64,000 bases of DNA from Modicisalibacter sp049808615 (GCF_049808615.1 NZ_JBNCAN010000011.1:1-64000), one strand, 5' to 3'; positions 43,971 through 53,566 are shown, numbered from the stretch's first letter. Numbers and translations: made by a program. The notes: generated by a model not told the origin, from the sequence alone.

Positions 43971-44870
43971 TTACCAAGCGCGAGGGAAAAGGCTGCGCAT
44001 GAAGTTACAGAGTGCCGAGCGAGGACCATAGACGAGAGTCAAATATCGATCAGCTTCTTCGAGTTGCTCATTCAGCAGCCGACGCACTTCCTCGGCCCCA
44101 AGCAGGTTGACCAGTGTGGCCTTGTCGCGATCCTGGTAAGCATCCTTGCCGTGAACCGCACTGCAATCACCGAGGTCATCGCATAACTGATAGGCTTGTC
44201 CCAGCGCCAGGGCAAAACGCTCCAGCGCATCGGTCGCGGCCTGATCGGTCCCGGCGGCTAGTGTTGCCATACGCAAGCTAACCTGGAAGAGCACACCGGT
44301 CTTGTGTCTGTTGGTGATCATGACGTCTGTCACGGATCGGGGTCTGTGTGCTTCATGAAGATCTTCGTACTGTCCTCTCACTAGCCCTTGGGCGCCTATC
44401 GCTTGGCTCAGATGACCGATCATCATCGTGCGTTGCTCGGCGGAGAGCCCTGGTGCTTCGGATACCACCCCGAAAGCTCGGCTCAGCAAGGCCACCACCG
44501 TCAGCATGGCCACGTCCTCCCCATGCTGACGATGCACCGTCGGGCGTCCGCGACGCATACTGGCGTTGTCCATGCAAGGAAGGTCATCCAAGATCAGCGA
44601 GGCGGTATGAATCATCTCCACCGAGGCACCCAAATCAAGCAGCATCGGCGCAGGACAACCCAGTTCTCGGGCGGCAAGCACCAGCAATAGAGGCCGCACC
44701 CGTTTACCCGATACCAGTAGGCTAGTACGCATGGCTTGGCTAACCGGATCGTCGCTACCTTGTGTATCCGAAAGCAGCTCCTCCAAGCGCCTCTCGAAAG
44801 CCTGTTGAATCGCGGCAAGGCTCTCGGATTCGGCACTATCGAAAGCAGGATCGGTAAAGGATGAACCCAT
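43971..44870 (-). CDS. crtE: Geranylgeranyl diphosphate synthase
   Basis: 299 residues. Prenyl transferase with first Asp-rich motif DDLPCMD, second DDLGD (QLCDDLGDCSAVHGKD), and GKRVRPLLLVLA. Condenses isopentenyl and farnesyl diphosphates to the C20 precursor of carotenoids. Start at 44870 has a CAGGAGCG site. Divergent from idi-crtY, unlike the Pantoea cluster where crtE leads the same strand. Confidence 0.9.
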   Translation of the reverse strand: MGSSFTDPAFDSAESESLAAIQQAFERRLEELLSDTQGSDDPVSQAMRTSLLVSGKRVRPLLLVLAARELGCPAPMLLDLGASVEMIHTASLILDDLPCMDNASMRRGRPTVHRQHGEDVAMLTVVALLSRAFGVVSEAPGLSAEQRTMMIGHLSQAIGAQGLVRGQYEDLHEAHRPRSVTDVMITNRHKTGVLFQVSLRMATLAAGTDQAATDALERFALALGQAYQLCDDLGDCSAVHGKDAYQDRDKATLVNLLGAEEVRRLLNEQLEEADRYLTLVYGPRSALCNFMRSLFPRAW

Positions 44871-44916
44871 TGGGGACGCTCCTGGATTTGTTCTTGATGA
44901 TCGACCCGTACAATTC

Positions 44917-44945
44917 TTGCACAACTTCATGCGCTACCCTATACA
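44917..44945 (+). promoter_or_regulatory. idi: Promoter of idi-crtY
   Basis: TTGCAC, a 17-base spacer and TATACA form a good sigma-70 promoter; the start would lie about 30 bases before the idi ATG at 44984. Located in the divergent crtE-idi gap. Confidence 0.6.
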
Positions 44946-44983
44946 ATGGAGTTCTAGCCCATGCTCTTTGGCAAGGAGAAAAC

Positions 44984-46033
44984 ATGAACGGCGAAGGCCT
45001 GGTCGAGCGCAAGAACGATCATCTCACTATCGTGCTAGACGCTCAGCGTGCGACCGCGCCTACCTCCTCGGGGTTTGCCGCCTATCGCTTCGAGCATTGC
45101 GCCTTGCCGCAACTTAATCTCGACGATGTCGATCTGCGCACACAGTTTCTGGGTAAATGGTTGAACGCGCCGTTTTTGATCAGTTCCATGACCGGTGGCG
45201 CGGCAAGGGCTCGAGAGATCAACCAGCATCTGGCGCAAGCCGCCCAGGCCTTGGGAATCGCTCTAGCCGTCGGCTCTCAACGGGTCGCCTTGCAGACTCA
45301 TAATGATCATGGCCTGACCCGCGAGCTGCGACGTTTCGCACCGGACATTCCGTTACTTGGCAATATCGGTGCCGCCCAGCTCCGGGAGGCCCAGGGCATC
45401 GACTGGACACGTCGCGCTGTGGACATGATCGATGCGGACGCCCTCATCGTGCATCTCAACCCCCTGCAGGAAGCCGTACAAGTCGGAGGCGATCGTGACT
45501 GGCGTGATGTTCGTCAGGCCATTGGCGTACTTGTACGAGCCCTCGAGGTACCGGTGATGATCAAGGAGGTCGGCGCGGGCATTTCGCCCCAGGTTGCCCG
45601 GGCACTGATAGAAGAAGGTGTGGCGGTCATCGATGTGGCGGGCGCCGGCGGCACCAGTTGGGCGGCGGTGGAAGCCGAACGGGCCTCTAGCGAGGCACAG
45701 CAGCGCATTGCCATGGCTTTTGCCGGCTGGGGCATCCCTACGGCGCAGGCCATTCAGGCAGTACGATGCGAGCTGCCGGATACGCCTCTGATCGCCTCCG
45801 GCGGTATCCGCGACGGTGTCGATGCGGCCAAGGCAATTCGTTTAGGCGCCGATCTCGTGGGCCAGGCCGCGGCGGTGCTTGCAAGTGCCACCCAGTCGAG
45901 CGAGGCCGTGATCGAGCATTTCGAGATACTCATTCAGCAACTGCGCATCGCCTGTTTTTGTACCGGCAGCGCCGATCTGAACGCACTGCGCCAGGCAACG
46001 CTACTGAATGAAAACGGCGCTGCCCTGCCGTGA
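44984..46033 (+). CDS. idi: Isopentenyl-diphosphate delta-isomerase, type II (FMN)
   Basis: 349 residues. Type 2 enzyme: RKNDHL near the start, FLISSMTGG, AVGSQR, GNIGAAQL, then the flavin-phosphate region VIDVAGAGGTSWAAVEAERA and SGGIRDGVDAAKAIRLGAD. Interconverts IPP and DMAPP to feed crtE. ATG at 44984 has an AAGGAG site; the frame upstream is open but lies in the promoter. Start of crtY follows within 50 bases. Confidence 0.9.
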   Translation: MNGEGLVERKNDHLTIVLDAQRATAPTSSGFAAYRFEHCALPQLNLDDVDLRTQFLGKWLNAPFLISSMTGGAARAREINQHLAQAAQALGIALAVGSQRVALQTHNDHGLTRELRRFAPDIPLLGNIGAAQLREAQGIDWTRRAVDMIDADALIVHLNPLQEAVQVGGDRDWRDVRQAIGVLVRALEVPVMIKEVGAGISPQVARALIEEGVAVIDVAGAGGTSWAAVEAERASSEAQQRIAMAFAGWGIPTAQAIQAVRCELPDTPLIASGGIRDGVDAAKAIRLGADLVGQAAAVLASATQSSEAVIEHFEILIQQLRIACFCTGSADLNALRQATLLNENGAALP

Positions 46034-46079
46034 GTTCATGGCTAGACTCAAGCATCCCGACCCACAGGACACGCCCTGC

Positions 46080-47237
46080 ATGGCACAGCACCCTTACGAT
46101 CTGATTCTGGCTGGTGGCGGTCTGGCCAATGGACTGATCGCTTTGCGGTTGAAGCGCGATCGCCCCGAGCTTCGCGTGCTGGTGCTGGAGCAGGAGAGCC
46201 GCCCCGGTGGCAACCATACCTGGTCATTTCATGACAGCGACTTGAACACCGAGCAACACGCCTGGCTGGCACCCCTGATAGAGTGCCGCTGGCCACGCCA
46301 TCGGGTAATCTTTCCAGATCGCGAGCGGCTGCTGCAGGGCGGTTATGCCAGCCTGTTCTCTTCGACCTTTGCACACGCACTCGAAGGCGCTCTCGGCGAT
46401 ACGCTATGGGTGAATACAACCATTACCTCTCTCGCGCCTGACCGGGTCACGCTTGAAGATGGCACCCGATTGACGGCAGACGCCGTGATCGACGGCCGTG
46501 GCCCCGAGCCCAATGCGCATTTGTGCCTGGGCTATCAGGCCTTTCTGGGCCAGGAAATTCGGCTGGAAAGCCCGCATGGGCTCAAGGAACCGATTCTGAT
46601 GGATGCCAGCCTCGCCCAGGGCGATGGCTATCGGTTCGTCTATGTGCTGCCTTTTTCTGCCAACACTCTGCTGATCGAGGATACCCACTACGTCGATCAA
46701 CCGGTCGACGACGAGGCGCAATTGCGGGACAACATTCACGCCTATGCCAAGGCCAACGGATGGCAGATGGACGAGGTGCTGCGGGAAGAGCACGGCGTGC
46801 TGCCGATCACCCTGGCCGGCGATTTCGACGCCTTCTGGAATGAAGCCAACGGGCAGCCGCGCAGCGGCCTGCGGGCAGGGCTTTTCCATCCCACCACCGG
46901 TTATTCGCTGCCCCATGCGGTACGCCTGGCGGAACGCATTGCCGGCCTTGCTGACCTAAGCGCAGCGTCGCTATTTGCCGCGATCCGTGACGAAGCAAAA
47001 CGGGAGTGGCGCCAGCAAGGCTATTTTCGCCTGCTCAACCGCATGCTGTTTCTGGCCGGCTCGCCTAGCCAGCGCTGGCAGGTCATGCAGCGCTTCTACG
47101 GCCTGCCAGAGGGATTGATCGAGCGCTTCTATGCCGGGCGTCTGACCGCTCTGGACAAGGCGCGCATTCTTGTCGGCAAGCCACCGGTGCCGCTGGGCGA
47201 GGCCATCCGCGCCGCAAGGTGCTCTAGGGCCTGTTGA
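46080..47237 (+). CDS. crtY: Lycopene beta-cyclase
   Basis: 385 residues. FAD-binding start YDLILAGGGLANGLIALRL, then RPGGNHTWSFHDSD, IDGRGP, and the late motif GLFHPTTGYSLPHAVRLAER. Cyclises lycopene to beta-carotene. Start at 46080 fits the family; 46038 is also in frame. The stop codon and the last residues (RAC) lie inside the left terminal repeat of a small mobile element, so the C-terminus was probably rewritten by insertion. Confidence 0.9.
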   Translation: MAQHPYDLILAGGGLANGLIALRLKRDRPELRVLVLEQESRPGGNHTWSFHDSDLNTEQHAWLAPLIECRWPRHRVIFPDRERLLQGGYASLFSSTFAHALEGALGDTLWVNTTITSLAPDRVTLEDGTRLTADAVIDGRGPEPNAHLCLGYQAFLGQEIRLESPHGLKEPILMDASLAQGDGYRFVYVLPFSANTLLIEDTHYVDQPVDDEAQLRDNIHAYAKANGWQMDEVLREEHGVLPITLAGDFDAFWNEANGQPRSGLRAGLFHPTTGYSLPHAVRLAERIAGLADLSAASLFAAIRDEAKREWRQQGYFRLLNRMLFLAGSPSQRWQVMQRFYGLPEGLIERFYAGRLTALDKARILVGKPPVPLGEAIRAARCSRAC

Positions 47238-47494
47238 CGTTTCATTCACGGCCGCGCTGGCGCCAGTTTTTATTCGGGGCAAGGCAGGAGGAGAGAAATT
47301 TGGTTATTCCAAATGAACGACGACTAACGCAGCAGCGGGTAAAAACTGGCCCAGCCCGTCGGGTTGCGCAGCAAAAAGCGCCATTCTGCGTTGCGAAACT
47401 TGAAAAGGGAATAACCCTTCCCTGCGCTTCGCGCCTTGACTGACACTTTTTGATGCAGCAACGCGGTTCGCGATGAAACGTCAACAGGCCCTAG
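47224..47494. mobile_element. MITE-like element between crtY and crtI
   Basis: A 271-base segment bounded by perfect inverted repeats: GGGCCTGTTGACGTTTCAT at the left and its complement at the right, each flanked by CTAG, which reads as a 4-base target duplication. Inside are two further exact inverted pairs (GCCAGTTTTTA at 47262/47340 and GGTTATTCC at 47302/47408). No transposase is encoded. The CTAG target suits mobilisation by an IS5-family enzyme (YTAR targets), which is inference. Confidence 0.8.
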
Positions 47495-47551
47495 CCCTGC
47501 TCGACTTCTCTCTTCTTATCGACGCGACTCGACACCAACCAGGAAGCGACC

Positions 47552-49039
47552 ATGACGCAACAACGTGCTCTGGTGATCGGCGCCGGCTTCGGCGGGCTGG
47601 CCCTGGCCATTCGCCTGCAGGCCGGTGGCTATCACACCACCCTGCTGGAAAAGCGCGACAAGCCCGGCGGCCGCGCCTATGTCTACGAGGACAAAGGCTT
47701 TATCTTCGATGCCGGCCCCACGGTCATCACCGACCCCTCGGCGCTTGAGGAGCTCTTCACTCTCACGGGCCGGCAGCTATCCGACTACGTGGAGCTTCTG
47801 CCTGTCTCCCCTTTCTACCGGCTGTGCTGGGAAGACGCGCCGTCTTTCGATTACGTCAACGACCAGCAGGCGCTGGAACGTCAGATCGCCCTGCGCAACC
47901 CCAGGGACGTCGAAGGCTATCGGCGCTTTCTCGAGTACTCCAAGGCGGTATTCGAAGAGGGCTATATCAAACTGGGCGCAGTCCCCTTCCTGTCATTCCG
48001 CGACATGATCAAAGCCGGGCCGCAATTGGCGCGGCTACAAGCCTGGCGCAGCGTCTATTCCATGGTGTCGCGTTTCATCGAGGACGAGCACCTGCGCCAG
48101 GTGTTCTCTTTCCACTCCCTGCTGGTCGGGGGTAATCCCTTCGTCACGTCCTCGATCTATACCCTCATTCACGCCCTGGAACGCCAGGGTGGCGTATGGT
48201 TTCCCCGGGGCGGCACCGGCGCGCTGATTCAGGGCATGGTCAAATTGTTCGAGGACCTGGGCGGCAAACTCGAACTCGACGCGGAAGTGGCGAATATCGA
48301 GACACAGGATGATCGCGTCAGCGGTGTCACCCTTCAGGATGGCCGCCATTTCGAGACTGACGTGCTGGCCTCCAATGCGGATGTGATACACACCTATGCC
48401 CACCTGCTGGGCAAGCATCCCCGCGGGGTCAATCACGGCAAGGCGCTCAAGAAAAAGCGCTACAGCATGTCGCTGTTCGTGATCTATTTCGGCCTCGACA
48501 TGCCCTCGAATAACCTTCAGCACCACACCATCTGCCTGGGAGCACGCTACAAGGAACTGATCGACGAAATCTTCAACGCCGATACCCTGGCGGAGGATTT
48601 CTCGCTCTATCTGCATTCGCCCTGCGTCACCGACCCCTCCCTGGCACCGCCTGGGTCCAGCGCCTACTATGTGCTGGCGCCGGTGCCTCATCTGGGCACC
48701 GCCCCGATCGACTGGGAAAACCAGGGGCCGGTCTATCGCGATCGCATTCTCGACTATCTGGAGCGGCACTACATTCCCGGGCTACGCGAACATCTGGTGA
48801 CCTGTCGCCATTTCACGCCGCTGGATTTTCGCGATGAACTCAATGCGCACCTTGGCTCGGCGTTCTCCCTGGAACCCATTCTCACCCAGAGCGCCTGGTT
48901 CCGACCCCATAATCGCGACCAGAAGATCGACAATCTCTACCTGGTGGGGGCCGGCACCCATCCCGGCGCAGGAGTGCCCGGGGTGGTGGGCTCCGCCAAG
49001 GCCACGGCGACACTGATGCTGGAGCGTCTTGATGGCTGA
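47552..49039 (+). CDS. crtI: Phytoene desaturase (lycopene-forming)
   Basis: 495 residues. FAD motif VIGAGFGGLALAIRLQAGGY, then KRDKPGGRAYVYEDKGFIFD, FDAGPTVITDP and the C-terminal LVGAGTHPGAGVPGVVGSAK. Introduces four double bases-spanning desaturations converting phytoene to lycopene. Ribosome site CAGGAAG. Located after the mobile element, and overlaps crtB by 8 bases. Confidence 0.95.
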   Translation: MTQQRALVIGAGFGGLALAIRLQAGGYHTTLLEKRDKPGGRAYVYEDKGFIFDAGPTVITDPSALEELFTLTGRQLSDYVELLPVSPFYRLCWEDAPSFDYVNDQQALERQIALRNPRDVEGYRRFLEYSKAVFEEGYIKLGAVPFLSFRDMIKAGPQLARLQAWRSVYSMVSRFIEDEHLRQVFSFHSLLVGGNPFVTSSIYTLIHALERQGGVWFPRGGTGALIQGMVKLFEDLGGKLELDAEVANIETQDDRVSGVTLQDGRHFETDVLASNADVIHTYAHLLGKHPRGVNHGKALKKKRYSMSLFVIYFGLDMPSNNLQHHTICLGARYKELIDEIFNADTLAEDFSLYLHSPCVTDPSLAPPGSSAYYVLAPVPHLGTAPIDWENQGPVYRDRILDYLERHYIPGLREHLVTCRHFTPLDFRDELNAHLGSAFSLEPILTQSAWFRPHNRDQKIDNLYLVGAGTHPGAGVPGVVGSAKATATLMLERLDG

Positions 49040-49961
49040 TGCGCTCGACCGCCATGCCGCCGAGACCATCCAGGCCGGATCAAAAAGTTTTGCTACCGCT
49101 GCGCGCCTGTTCGATCCGAAGACGCGACGCAGCGTGATGATGCTGTACACCTGGTGTCGCCATTGCGACGACGTGATCGATGACCAGCATCTGGGCATGC
49201 GCCAGATGACGGCAGGCGCGCCGGACACCAGCGAACGGCGTATGGCCCGGCTTCGCCGCAAGACGCAGCTCGCCTATGCCGGTGAGCCCATGCAGGACGC
49301 CCCTTTTGCCGCCTTTCAGCAGGTGGCGCTGCAGCACGGTCTTCCCGAACGCTATCCCCTTGCACATCTGGAAGGCTTCGCCATGGATGTTCAGGGCCGT
49401 CGCTACGACACAATCGACGACACCCTGAGCTACTGCTATCACGTGGCCGGTGTCGTCGGCATCATGATGGCCTGGATCATGGGAGTGAAGGATAAGGCGA
49501 TTCTGGATCGAGCCTGCGATCTGGGTCTGGCGTTCCAGTTGACCAACATCGCTCGAGATATTGTCGACGATGCCGAGATCGGCCGCTGCTACCTGCCGCG
49601 GACGTGGCTTATTGAGGCCGGCATACCGCCGGAGGAAATCACCGCCCGGCAGCATCGCCAGGCGCTGGCGCGGGTGGCGGTACGCCTGATCAATCTGGCG
49701 GAGCCCTATTATCAATCAGCTCAGGGTGGACTTGGCGCGCTACCACCCCGCAGTGCCTGGGCGATCGCCACCGCCCACGGCGTCTATCGGAAAATCGGCA
49801 TTCACGTCATGGCGCAAGGCGCACGGGCCTGGGATCAGCGCGTCTCCACCAGCAAAAGCGACAAGCTACGCCTATTGGCTAAAGGATTGGGGCAGACGAT
49901 CGGCTCTCGCTGGCAAACGCCGACGCCTAGAGCCGAACATCTCTGGCAGCGTCCCGACTAG
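49032..49961 (+). CDS. crtB: Phytoene synthase
   Basis: 309 residues. Both Asp-rich motifs are present: YTWCRHCDDVIDD and NIARDIVDDAEIGRCYLP. Joins two GGPP molecules into phytoene. ATG at 49032 with GGAG upstream inside crtI. Its last 35 bases overlap the convergent crtZ end. Confidence 0.95.
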   Translation: MADALDRHAAETIQAGSKSFATAARLFDPKTRRSVMMLYTWCRHCDDVIDDQHLGMRQMTAGAPDTSERRMARLRRKTQLAYAGEPMQDAPFAAFQQVALQHGLPERYPLAHLEGFAMDVQGRRYDTIDDTLSYCYHVAGVVGIMMAWIMGVKDKAILDRACDLGLAFQLTNIARDIVDDAEIGRCYLPRTWLIEAGIPPEEITARQHRQALARVAVRLINLAEPYYQSAQGGLGALPPRSAWAIATAHGVYRKIGIHVMAQGARAWDQRVSTSKSDKLRLLAKGLGQTIGSRWQTPTPRAEHLWQRPD

Positions 49962-50460
49962 TCGCACTCGGCAACGCGCCCCCATGCTTTTCCCGCAGTT
50001 GACGCTTGAGGGTGCTGATAGGGGGGGCAATCAGAAAGCCGAAGGAGACACATCCTCCCTTGCTATTTACCGCATGATGCATGCGGTGGGCCTGGTACAA
50101 GCGCTTCAAATAACCGTGCCGCGGCACGTAGCGAAACGGCCAGCGCTGATGCACCAGACCGTCGTGGGCCAGAAAGTACAGAAATCCGTAGGCGGTCATA
50201 CCGGCGCCGATCCACTGAAGCGGATACCGGCCCCAGGTTCCCAGCGCAATCAAGACGATCGCCACACCGGCAAACACCACCGCGTAGAGATCGTTCTTCT
50301 CGAACCAGCCATGAGCTTGACGCACAGAGCGGGATTCGTGATGGGAACGGTGCCAGCCCCAGCCCCAGCCATGCATCACGTACTTGTGGGCAAACCAGGC
50401 GAACGCCTCCATGCCGACTATCGTCAGCAGCAGAATCAATGCATTCGTAAAGATGGACAT
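49927..50460 (-). CDS. crtZ: Beta-carotene hydroxylase
   Basis: 177 residues, di-iron membrane enzyme with the four His boxes HKYVMH, HRSHH, HDGLVH and HRMHH. Hydroxylates beta-carotene to zeaxanthin. Ribosome site CGGAGGT. Opposite strand to crtB, as in Pantoea. No glucosyltransferase (crtX) or ketolase (crtW) is seen, so zeaxanthin is the expected product. Confidence 0.95.
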   Translation of the reverse strand: MSIFTNALILLLTIVGMEAFAWFAHKYVMHGWGWGWHRSHHESRSVRQAHGWFEKNDLYAVVFAGVAIVLIALGTWGRYPLQWIGAGMTAYGFLYFLAHDGLVHQRWPFRYVPRHGYLKRLYQAHRMHHAVNSKGGCVSFGFLIAPPISTLKRQLREKHGGALPSATSRDAARDVRL

Positions 50461-50632
50461 GGCCAGCAGACCTCCGGAATTGCGCAGACAGACAAAGCGA
50501 CACTCTCGGCGCTACCAATATTCTACGGTAACTTTGCCTCAAGAAACTGCTGTTACCCGCCGATATCATATTTAACCAAGCATGATGTACGAGCAAAGAA
50601 TTCAAACGACCACTTGCGCCGGAAGCTTACCG

Positions 50633-51310
50633 ATGTCATTCAATGAAGCCAAGGAGCATGCGCCTGGGCGCCTGCATGCCATTTTCACCGACCCCTACTC
50701 CGCCTTCGACAACTCGGTAACCGAGCGTCAGTTGCACCTGAATGTGGCCATTGAAGCACTTCTTGGTCAGCCGATGGTCGGCAATCAACTGACTCTTGAC
50801 GTAGTACACGGCTGGGAAAACGGCGAATGCGATCCTGGGAACTTACAGCATAGCTGCCATCGGCTCGCCTCTCTCGATGATTTGCGCCAAATCGTTGAGC
50901 GCTACCGCCAGGCGATCGAAGCACAAGAACCGCTGCCCCGCGACACAACCTCTCTTATCGCCGAGCCACTGGCCGAGGCAATCGCCACGGCACAAGCAAA
51001 CGGCCAGGATCTCGACGAGGATACACGCACCATCCCTGCCCGCTGGCCAGCCTTCGCTAAAGGGCTCACACTCTATACCTTCTTCAAGGTGTACCATCGT
51101 CTGACCTATGGCGAAGACGACCCCTACCGCTCCATCCGCTGCGAGACATCCGATGGTCTACGAGAGGTGCACGAATTCCATGTGGAAGAAGGCGAATTTG
51201 CCGTCATCTTGCCTGCCGAGAATGACACCCTCGACACTGTTCTTACTCTGCATGAGAGCCAACTCGAGCCGGTGCTGCAGCTATTCGAGAAATTCCAGAT
51301 AGGCGGCTGA
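50633..51310 (+). CDS. Hypothetical protein, no family recognised
   Basis: About 225 residues, acidic and soluble, no signal peptide or membrane segment. Visible pattern: AIFTDPYSAFDNSVTERQLH, LTLDVVHGWENGECD and a C-terminal acidic tail region FHVEEGEFAVILPAEND. Start at 50633 has GGAAG nearby; the frame opens earlier at 50582. Divergent from crtZ. Function unknown. Confidence 0.65.
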   Translation: MSFNEAKEHAPGRLHAIFTDPYSAFDNSVTERQLHLNVAIEALLGQPMVGNQLTLDVVHGWENGECDPGNLQHSCHRLASLDDLRQIVERYRQAIEAQEPLPRDTTSLIAEPLAEAIATAQANGQDLDEDTRTIPARWPAFAKGLTLYTFFKVYHRLTYGEDDPYRSIRCETSDGLREVHEFHVEEGEFAVILPAENDTLDTVLTLHESQLEPVLQLFEKFQIGG

Positions 51311-51325
51311 GTAGGTGCGTATTTT

Positions 51326-51907
51326 CTATCTTGGCACCCTGCCCATCAGGTAGAACTCGGGATTGGGCGGTGTTCCGGTGAGATTCACCAGACGGTTGGA
51401 CATGCCGAAGAAGCCGGCGACCGCACCGATGTCCCAGATATCCTCGAGGGTAAAGCCCACCTCGAATAGACGACTCTGCCATTCGTCGTTGAGCTCGCCC
51501 TGCTCTGTACCGATATAGAGTGCGAAATCGAGCATGATCCTGTGGCGCTCGCTGATCGGGGCGGTGCGATGGTTGATCGCCACCTGATCGGCGAGCAGCG
51601 GATCCTTGCTGTAGATACGTACCAGCGCGCCGTGAGCGACCACGCAGTAGAGGCAGCGGTTCCGCGCGCTGGTGGCCACCACCACCATTTCCTTCTCGGC
51701 CTTGGTCAGGGTGTCGGATTCCCGCTCCATGAGCGCATCGTGATAAGCAAAGAAGGCACGAAACTCGTCAGGCCGATGAGCGAGCGTGAGAAAGACGTTG
51801 GGCACGAAGCCAGCCTTCTCCTGCACCGCCAGGATGACGTTACGAATATCCTCGGGTAGTTCATCGAGGGTCTCGGGGATAGGGAAACGGCTGAGAGATG
51901 CACTCAT
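51326..51907 (-). CDS. AhpD/carboxymuconolactone decarboxylase-like protein
   Basis: 193 residues. Peroxidase-related AhpD-like signature with redox Cys pair and proton-relay His: CLYCVVAHGALVR. N-terminal PNVFLTLAHRPDEFRAFFAY is typical of uncharacterised peroxidase-related enzymes. Likely cytoplasmic alkylhydroperoxidase. Follows mmsA on the same strand (73-base gap). Confidence 0.8.
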   Translation of the reverse strand: MSASLSRFPIPETLDELPEDIRNVILAVQEKAGFVPNVFLTLAHRPDEFRAFFAYHDALMERESDTLTKAEKEMVVVATSARNRCLYCVVAHGALVRIYSKDPLLADQVAINHRTAPISERHRIMLDFALYIGTEQGELNDEWQSRLFEVGFTLEDIWDIGAVAGFFGMSNRLVNLTGTPPNPEFYLMGRVPR

Positions 51908-51980
51908 AAATGATTCCTTCGAAGTAGAAAAACACCGCCATGAGTCCTGGCGGTGTTCACGAGCTTATCTATTTTCGCGC

Positions 51981-53477
51981 TTACCCCATCGAGATCGTGC
52001 TGTTGATGCCGCCGGAAACATTCTCCGGCTCGAACCAACGGGAGGTCACGGTCTTGGTCTGAGTCCAGAACTGGATCGCCTGCTTGCCGTTGGGTCCAAG
52101 ATCGCCGAGCTTGGAAGCGCGAGAGCCGGTGAAGCTGAAGTAGGCCACCGGCACCGGAATCGGCACATTGATACCCACCTGACCGACGTCGATATCGCTT
52201 TCGAAACGCCGCCCGGCCCAGCCGGAATTGGTAAAGATCGAGGTGCCGTTGCCGTTGGGATTGGCGTTGATGAAGGCAATGGCGTCGTCCAATGTTTCGA
52301 CCCCCACCACGCACAGCACCGGACCGAAGATCTCTTCCTTGTAGATGGTCATGTCCGCCGTCACGTCGCTGAAGATGGTCGGTCCGACGAAGTTGCCATC
52401 CGGATAGCCCTCGACATTGATGCCGCGTCCGTCCAGCGCAAGTGTCGCTTCGGACTCGCCGGTATCGATCAGCTTGAGCACCCGATCCCGCGCTGCGGGT
52501 GACACCAATGGCCCCAGGTCCGCGTCGCGCTGAGTGCCGGGGCCTACTTTCATTTCCCTGGACTTCTCGACGATCTCGTCCAGCCACTGACGCGCCTCGC
52601 CCACCAGCACCAGTACCGAGTTTGCCATGCAGCGCTGGCCGGCGGCACCGAAGGCCGAGCCCAGCACGTTGTTGATCGCCTGACTGCGATTGGCATCCGG
52701 CATGATCACGCAGTGATTCTTGGCACCCATCATCGACTGCACGCGTTTGCCGGCCTTACCGGCCCGCTCGTAGATATGGGTGCCGATGGCGGTCGAGCCG
52801 ATGAATGAGAGCGCCTTGATGTCCGGATGATCGCAGAGTTGGTTGGCCACATCCGGCCCGCCATGTACCACGTTGAGTACGCCGGCGGGCACCCCCGCTT
52901 GATGGGCCAGCTCGACCAGACGCATGGTGGAAGACGGGTCCTGCTCCGAGGGCTTCAGAACGAAGGTGTTGCCGGTGGCGATGGCCAGCGGGAACATGAA
53001 GCAAGGCAGCATGATGGGGAAGTTGAAGGCGGTGATCCCGGCGCCGACTCCCAGGGGCTGATGCAGCGAATAGACATTGACGTCGCTGGCCGCGTTCTCG
53101 GCGATTTCGCCAAGCTGCAGCGAGGTGATCGAACAGGCGTGCTCGATCACCTCCAGGCCACGACCGACTTCGCCTTCCGCATCCGGCAGCGTCTTGCCGT
53201 GCTCCTCGGTGATCAGTGCCGCCAGCTCCTCGGTGTGCTCACGAACCAGCGCCTGAAACTTGAGCATGATGCGCATGCGCTTGGCCAGGGGCACCTTGCG
53301 CCAACTGGCAAACGCCTGCTGGGCGCTGGCGACGGCCTGATCGACTTCCTCGGGGGTGGCGAAAGGCACCCGCGCCACCACCTCCTGGGTTGCAGGATTG
53401 ACCACATCGCGCCACTGCTCGGCTTTCGATGGGACGGGCTGGCCGTCGATATAGAGGGCGATTTCGCGAACGGACAT
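51981..53477 (-). CDS. mmsA: Methylmalonate/malonate-semialdehyde dehydrogenase (CoA-acylating)
   Basis: 498 residues. ALDH fold with PATQEVVARVPFATPEEVDQ, ITAFNFPIMLPCFMFPLAI, the catalytic Cys in GAAGQRCMANSV, and the MmsA hallmark VSPAARDRVLKLID. Oxidises methylmalonate or malonate semialdehyde to propionyl- or acetyl-CoA. Ribosome site AAGGAG. Lies downstream of the FCD regulator next to a malonate module, so malonate semialdehyde is a reasonable but unproven substrate. Confidence 0.85.
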   Translation of the reverse strand: MSVREIALYIDGQPVPSKAEQWRDVVNPATQEVVARVPFATPEEVDQAVASAQQAFASWRKVPLAKRMRIMLKFQALVREHTEELAALITEEHGKTLPDAEGEVGRGLEVIEHACSITSLQLGEIAENAASDVNVYSLHQPLGVGAGITAFNFPIMLPCFMFPLAIATGNTFVLKPSEQDPSSTMRLVELAHQAGVPAGVLNVVHGGPDVANQLCDHPDIKALSFIGSTAIGTHIYERAGKAGKRVQSMMGAKNHCVIMPDANRSQAINNVLGSAFGAAGQRCMANSVLVLVGEARQWLDEIVEKSREMKVGPGTQRDADLGPLVSPAARDRVLKLIDTGESEATLALDGRGINVEGYPDGNFVGPTIFSDVTADMTIYKEEIFGPVLCVVGVETLDDAIAFINANPNGNGTSIFTNSGWAGRRFESDIDVGQVGINVPIPVPVAYFSFTGSRASKLGDLGPNGKQAIQFWTQTKTVTSRWFEPENVSGGINSTISMG

Positions 53478-53566
53478 GGTGATTTCTCCTTGGTGATTCG
53501 TCATCGTGTTCTGTGGAGTCTAGTTGGAGACACCGCTGGCGAACAATCGATGATTCGGTACGCGAT

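Noticed and set aside
42419..44002. Long plus-strand open frame opposite ilvD (527 codons)
   Set aside because: It is the antisense shadow of a strongly conserved ilvD and contains no recognisable domain; high GC keeps such frames open.
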